This document shows, piece by piece, positions 60,049 to 64,000 of a DNA stretch of 64,000 nucleotides. A program made the position numbers and the translations under genes. This DNA comes from Streptomyces sp. HNM0574 (lineage in GTDB: Bacteria > Actinomycetota > Actinomycetes > Streptomycetales > Streptomycetaceae). Numbering within the stretch: position 1 is the first letter of the stretch; each line of letters starts with the position of its first letter. Where the stretch lies: contig NZ_JAASAH010000002.1 of assembly GCF_012726235.1 (NCBI RefSeq), positions 310,001 through 374,000 of the forward strand, in the 5' to 3' direction. The notes below the pieces were generated by a model. That model saw nothing but the letters and a program-made list of their open reading frames with translations. It was not told the origin of the DNA and ran no database searches.

Positions 60049-63000
60049 CCCTTGTACAGCCCGTGAATCAAAGCAGGAAGTGGATCCTCGGGGCGCTGAC
60101 TGAACTTCAACTCCCACCCGCCCACTTCAACCATCCTACCCAGTGGAACGCCATCCCTTGAGGCCTCCGCAACAGCGGACTGGAGACTCCGCAGCTGCTG
60201 TTGGTTGATCTGGCGAACATGGTCAGGGCCAACTAGCTCATTCATCCGCCCTCGCGCATATTCATCCATATGCTTCGTTGCATTTCCATGGACCCATACT
60301 CTGGCATCACCTGCTTGCATTTCAAAAGATTTGGGGAGGTCCGTGCCAGGATAATTGGGCTGTGTGCCCTTGATGTCATCCCAAACAGTTCCGGACCGAC
60401 AAGCCGCCAACCCCAGCGGATCAACCCACCCCTGCGGATTGCTCACATACGCGACCGGATTCGGCGAAGGCAAGAGCCCCAGCGGGTCCGGCGAAACGTA
60501 CCGCCCCGTCGTCGGGTCGTAATGCCGGTTGAGGTTGTAGTGGAGGCCGGATTCGGGGTCGTGGTACTGGCCGGGGAAGCGGAGGGGGGTGTGGGCCGTG
60601 GCGTCGGCGGTCCAGGTGGTGGTGCCCCAGAGGGTGGTGCGGGTGCGCCAGGCGATGTCGCCCTGTTCGTCGAGGAGTTCGGTGGGGGTGCCGACGAGGT
60701 CGGTGACGATGGCGAAGAAGCGGGAGTCGATCTCCGCCTGGGTGGTGGTGTCGGTGACGCGTTCGGTCTGGGTGAGCGGGGTGAAGCCGTCGTGGTCCCA
60801 GGTCAGGGTGATGCCGGTGCTGGTGTCGGTCTGTTCGACGAGAGTGGGGCCGTCCCAGGTGAAGTCGGTCCGTTCGGTGACGGTAGTGCCGTCGGGCGCC
60901 AGGCGCAGCTTGGCGGTGCGGCGGCCGAGGGGGTCGTAGACGTAGCGCCAGCGGGTGCCGTCGGGGGTGGTGACGGCGCACAGCCGGTCCTCGGCGTCCC
61001 ACTCGTAGCGCCAGGTGTCGGGCTTGGCGGACAGGCGGGTCTTCTGGCGGAGGACCATGCGGCCCGCGGCGTCGTGTTCGTAGCGGATGCGGCCGGCCGA
61101 GCCGATGCGGGTGCCGGTGTAGGTGCGTTCGCCGCGGGCGGCGGAGGCGGCGTGCCGGTCGGGCCAGTCGGCGCGGGTCTGGTTGCCGGCCTCGTCGTAG
61201 GCGTAGGACTCGGTCCAGTCGCGGGCGCGGACGGTGGTGACGCGGCCGGCGGCGTCGAGGTCGAAGCTGCTGGGGCCGTTGAGCCGGTCGGTCAGGCCGG
61301 TGAGGGCGCCGTCGGCGCGGTAGGTGTAGGCCCGGTGCTGGACGGGGCCCGCCGCTGCCTGGACGGTCTGTTCGGCGAGGCGGCCCGCCGGGTCCCACAG
61401 CTGGGCCATGGACACCGAGGCCCCCACCCGGCGCCCCGTCTCCCGCCCCGCCGCGTCGTGGGTGAAGTCGAGGGCGCGGCCGTTGGTGGTCAGCCCGGTG
61501 CGGTTGCCGGCGGCGTCGTACGCGTACGTCGTCTCCGCGCCGGACGGGGTGACGCGGCGTATTCGGCGGCCGAGGATGTCGTACTCGTGGAGGAGGGCGC
61601 GTCCGTCGGTGGTCTCCCGCAGGACGCGGCCGGCGGCGTCCCGTTCGAGGTCGACCGTGGCCTCGGGGCCGGCTGCCCGGACGAGCGCGCCGGTGAGGTC
61701 GTAGGTGTACGTCGTCACCGCGCCGTCGGCGTTCTGGCGGGTGACGCGGCCGAGTGCGTCGCGGTCGAAGCCGATGGTCAGGCCGAGGGCGTCGGTGCGG
61801 GTGCGCAGCGCTCCGGCCGCGTCCAGCTCGTAGGAGACCGTGCGGTCGTCGAAGTCGGTCTCGCCGACTAGGCGGCCGGCCGGGTCGTAGGTGTAACTCC
61901 AGTGCAGGCCCTGGGGGTTGGTGACCTGGGTGAGTCGGAGTTCGGTGTCGTGGCGGAACTCGTGGCGTACGCCGTCCGGGTCGGTGCGGGCGGCGAGCAG
62001 GTCGAAGTGGGTGTACTCGTACGCCGTCACCGCGCCGAGCGGGTCGGTGTGGCGGAGGCAGTTGCCCTCGCCGTCGTACTCCCAGCGCTCCGTGGCGCCG
62101 TCCGGGCCCGTACGGGAGGCGGGCTTGCCCTCCGGGGTCCAGGTGAGGGCGGTGACGTGGCCGAGCGGGTCGGTCAGGCGGACGGGGCGGCCGAAGGCGT
62201 CCCGCTGGTACGTCGTGGTGGCTCCGAGCGGGTCGGTGATCGTCAGCGGGAGCCCCGCGCGGTCCGTCGTCACCGTCGTGGCGTGGCCCAACGCGTCGGT
62301 GACGGCGGCCAGATGACCCGTCGCGGTGTAGGTGAAGCGGGTCGTGGCGCCGGAGGCGTCCGTGACGGCGGTGCGGTTGCCGTGCGCGTCCCACTCCAGC
62401 CGGGCCTGCACGCCCTCGGGACCGGCGACGATCACCGGCCGGCCCTCGCCGTCCCGGCCGACGCTGGTGTAGTGCCCGTCGGGGCGGACGACCATGACGG
62501 GGCGGCCCGCCTCGTCGTAGGCGTACGAGGTGACGCGGCCCAGCGGGTCGGTGACCGTCAGGGGGCGGTCGTGCTCGTCGTAGGTGGTGCGGGTGGTGGC
62601 GCCGGTCGGGTCGGTCTGTTCGACGAGGCGGCAGCGGAGGTCCGTGAGGTACCGGGTGGTGTGGCCGAGGGAGTCGGTGACGGCCGTGGCCCGCTGGCCG
62701 TCCGCCAGCTCCTCGTAGCGGAAGGTGCTGCGCAGGTGGCCGTCCTGACCCGACTGGTAGGTGCAGCGGTGCTGTTCGTCGTACACGTACGAGAAGGCGG
62801 AGCCGTTGCTGTCCCGCCAGGCCAGCATGCGGCCTTCGGTGTCGTTCGTGAACTCGGTCGGCCTGCCGGAGGAGTTGGTGACCGAGGCCAGGTGGCCGTT
62901 GTCGTCGTAGCCGTACCGGACCAGCGGCTCGGGGACTCCGGCCAGGCGGAGTGCCGTGATCCGGTTCCGGTTCTCGTCGGTGTCGAACTCCAGGCGGTAG

Positions 63001-64000
63001 CCCGCGCTGTGCTCGACCGCGAGCGGCACACCCTGTGCGTCGCGTTCGAAGGTGAGCCACTGGGTGGTGCGGTCGGTGATCTGGGAGAGCGGCGCGACGC
63101 CGTCGCCGCCGAGGTCGGCGGCAGGCGGGTCGAAGTGCCACACGCGGCCGGACTCCGGGTCGGTGACCGTGTAGTCGCCGTGCGCGGAGAGCTCCAGCCG
63201 CCAGCGGCGGCGCCCCTCCTCCGGCAGGGTCGGGACGCCCACCGCCGGGTGCGGGAAGGGCAGCAGGCTGCCGTCCTCGGCGACGAGGACGACGCCCTCC
63301 GCGTCGATCTCCAGCCGCTGGTCCACCGTCGAGGCCCAGCACTGCCCGAACCAGCCGCCCGAGCGGTACGAGGACTCGAACGTACGGGAGAAGTCGAGCG
63401 GGAGCAGCGCGGGCAGCCGGACGTCCGTCTGCGGCAGGATCATGCGTCCCGTCGCGACGTCGACCGGGTCCTGGCAGGTGTCCTTGCGCAGGGACTCGCG
63501 GATCTTGTCGAGCGTGTTCCGGATGCCGTCGAGGGAGTTGCGCGCCGCGCCCTTGGCCCCGGCGCGTGCCCCGGATCTGGCCGCGCCCTTGGCCACACCG
63601 CCGGCTCCCTTGGCGCCGACGAGGTTGGACAGCAGCGTGCCCGTCGCCTCGTGCGGATCGCTGCCCCAGCCGGAGCCGATGATCGCCTTCGGCAGGCGTT
63701 CCGGATGCGCGGCCGTGGAGACCAGGCCGGAGAGCACCATCTGGGAGTTCGAGAGCCACTGGCCGGGGTGCGTGAGGTTGTACGGGTCCATCGGGTTGAC
63801 CGTCCGGACCAGCTTGCCCACGTCCGCGAGGCCCTTGACGAAGCCGCCCGCCAGATGCATCTGCCCCAGCTGGGACGACACGACCCCGTCCAGGGCCAGC
63901 TGCTGCCCGCGGTCCAGGAACGAGGGCTTCGCCGGGGCCTGTTCGCGGGCCTCGGCCACCGCGCGGGCCGCGTCCTGGGCCGCCGACCCGCGCTGTGTGC
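60045..64000 (-). CDS. Second Rhs polymorphic toxin (5' end outside window)
   Basis: Over 1300 residues visible, open to the right edge. The part beyond 63959 (DAARAVAEAREQAPAKPSF) matches the helical N-terminal region of the first Rhs protein, so the start lies outside. Shared layout: NLTHPGQWLSNSQMVLSGLVSTAAHPER, Gly/Ala linker, DUF6531 (DPVDVATGRMILPQTDVRLPA), many YD repeats, core end DPESGLHYNLNRHYDPTTGRYVSPDPLGL. The 120-residue tip differs completely: DLPKSFEMQAGDARVWVHGNATKHMDEYARG, INQQQLRSLQSAVAEA, VGGWELKFSQRPEDPLPALIHGLYKG. Its activity cannot be assigned; the HGNATKH stretch may be catalytic. Confidence 0.92.
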   Translation of the reverse strand, partial: TQRGSAAQDAARAVAEAREQAPAKPSFLDRGQQLALDGVVSSQLGQMHLAGGFVKGLADVGKLVRTVNPMDPYNLTHPGQWLSNSQMVLSGLVSTAAHPERLPKAIIGSGWGSDPHEATGTLLSNLVGAKGAGGVAKGAARSGARAGAKGAARNSLDGIRNTLDKIRESLRKDTCQDPVDVATGRMILPQTDVRLPALLPLDFSRTFESSYRSGGWFGQCWASTVDQRLEIDAEGVVLVAEDGSLLPFPHPAVGVPTLPEEGRRRWRLELSAHGDYTVTDPESGRVWHFDPPAADLGGDGVAPLSQITDRTTQWLTFERDAQGVPLAVEHSAGYRLEFDTDENRNRITALRLAGVPEPLVRYGYDDNGHLASVTNSSGRPTEFTNDTEGRMLAWRDSNGSAFSYVYDEQHRCTYQSGQDGHLRSTFRYEELADGQRATAVTDSLGHTTRYLTDLRCRLVEQTDPTGATTRTTYDEHDRPLTVTDPLGRVTSYAYDEAGRPVMVVRPDGHYTSVGRDGEGRPVIVAGPEGVQARLEWDAHGNRTAVTDASGATTRFTYTATGHLAAVTDALGHATTVTTDRAGLPLTITDPLGATTTYQRDAFGRPVRLTDPLGHVTALTWTPEGKPASRTGPDGATERWEYDGEGNCLRHTDPLGAVTAYEYTHFDLLAARTDPDGVRHEFRHDTELRLTQVTNPQGLHWSYTYDPAGRLVGETDFDDRTVSYELDAAGALRTRTDALGLTIGFDRDALGRVTRQNADGAVTTYTYDLTGALVRAAGPEATVDLERDAAGRVLRETTDGRALLHEYDILGRRIRRVTPSGAETTYAYDAAGNRTGLTTNGRALDFTHDAAGRETGRRVGASVSMAQLWDPAGRLAEQTVQAAAGPVQHRAYTYRADGALTGLTDRLNGPSSFDLDAAGRVTTVRARDWTESYAYDEAGNQTRADWPDRHAASAARGERTYTGTRIGSAGRIRYEHDAAGRMVLRQKTRLSAKPDTWRYEWDAEDRLCAVTTPDGTRWRYVYDPLGRRTAKLRLAPDGTTVTERTDFTWDGPTLVEQTDTSTGITLTWDHDGFTPLTQTERVTDTTTQAEIDSRFFAIVTDLVGTPTELLDEQGDIAWRTRTTLWGTTTWTADATAHTPLRFPGQYHDPESGLHYNLNRHYDPTTGRYVSPDPLGLLPSPNPVAYVSNPQGWVDPLGLAACRSGTVWDDIKGTQPNYPGTDLPKSFEMQAGDARVWVHGNATKHMDEYARGRMNELVGPDHVRQINQQQLRSLQSAVAEASRDGVPLGRMVEVGGWELKFSQRPEDPLPALIHGLYKG

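Overview
The window is very GC-rich DNA with dense genes, frequent GTG starts and many 4-nt start/stop overlaps. Its content (tad pilus locus, DUF397 with XRE-DUF5753, DasR-type chitinase operator, GTP-type PEP carboxykinase, Rhs proteins with WXG-like N-termini) points to a Streptomyces or close relative. No tRNA, rRNA, CRISPR array, phage or complete insertion sequence was seen. Most of the window reads as ordinary chromosomal core. The right-hand ~14 kb (about 50-64 kb) is accessory.

Region 1 (1-9.6 kb): the 5' part of an AI-2E family exporter, a lytic transglycosylase, a PIN-PhoH ATPase, a cis-prenyltransferase, an aldo/keto reductase, a type IV prepilin peptidase, and small secreted or membrane proteins.

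Region 2 (9.6-21.6 kb, minus strand): a tad/Flp pilus locus. In transcription order it has a conserved protein with a zinc-knuckle tail, CpaB, a CpaE/TadZ-like ATPase with a long Pro/Gly/Ser/Ala tail built partly from 60-bp tandem repeats, two TadE-like proteins, TadA, then TadB and TadC, the Flp pilin, a TadG-like protein, a lipoprotein and an OmpA-domain protein. A divergent pair (zinc ribbon and HEAT protein) sits between tadA and tadB. The prepilin peptidase at 6.3-7.2 kb probably processes the pilin.

Region 3 (21.9-30.2 kb): an Nramp-related transporter lacking the usual metal-binding motifs, a GH18 chitinase with a DasR-like operator, a secreted S1-type protease, membrane proteins, an XRE-DUF5753/DUF397 pair with an internally duplicated DUF397, and several hypothetical genes.

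Region 4 (30.3-37.9 kb): a coherent gene set for D-amino-acid use: GntP-family permease, RidA, IclR regulator and PfkB kinase on the minus strand, facing a PLP-dependent D-threonine aldolase/D-serine dehydratase-like enzyme and an N-acyl-D-amino-acid deacylase. The divergent promoter region carries IclR-like palindromes.

Region 5 (37.9-49.9 kb): a decayed Uma2 gene, DUF998 and hemolysin-III membrane proteins, PEP carboxykinase, an alanine-type aminotransferase, an MFS exporter with a TetR regulator, a block of tandem intergenic repeats, and a DUF255 thioredoxin-fold protein.

Region 6 (49.9-64 kb, minus strand): two Rhs polymorphic-toxin loci. The complete one runs SseB-like protein, ESX-like partner, 1556-aa Rhs protein with a C-terminal toxin tip, then an immunity candidate 8 nt downstream and three more small genes. 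The second Rhs gene runs off the right edge. It has a similar scaffold, a different tip and its own overlapping immunity candidate. Tips and immunity genes are visibly lower in GC than the scaffolds, as expected from tip swapping.
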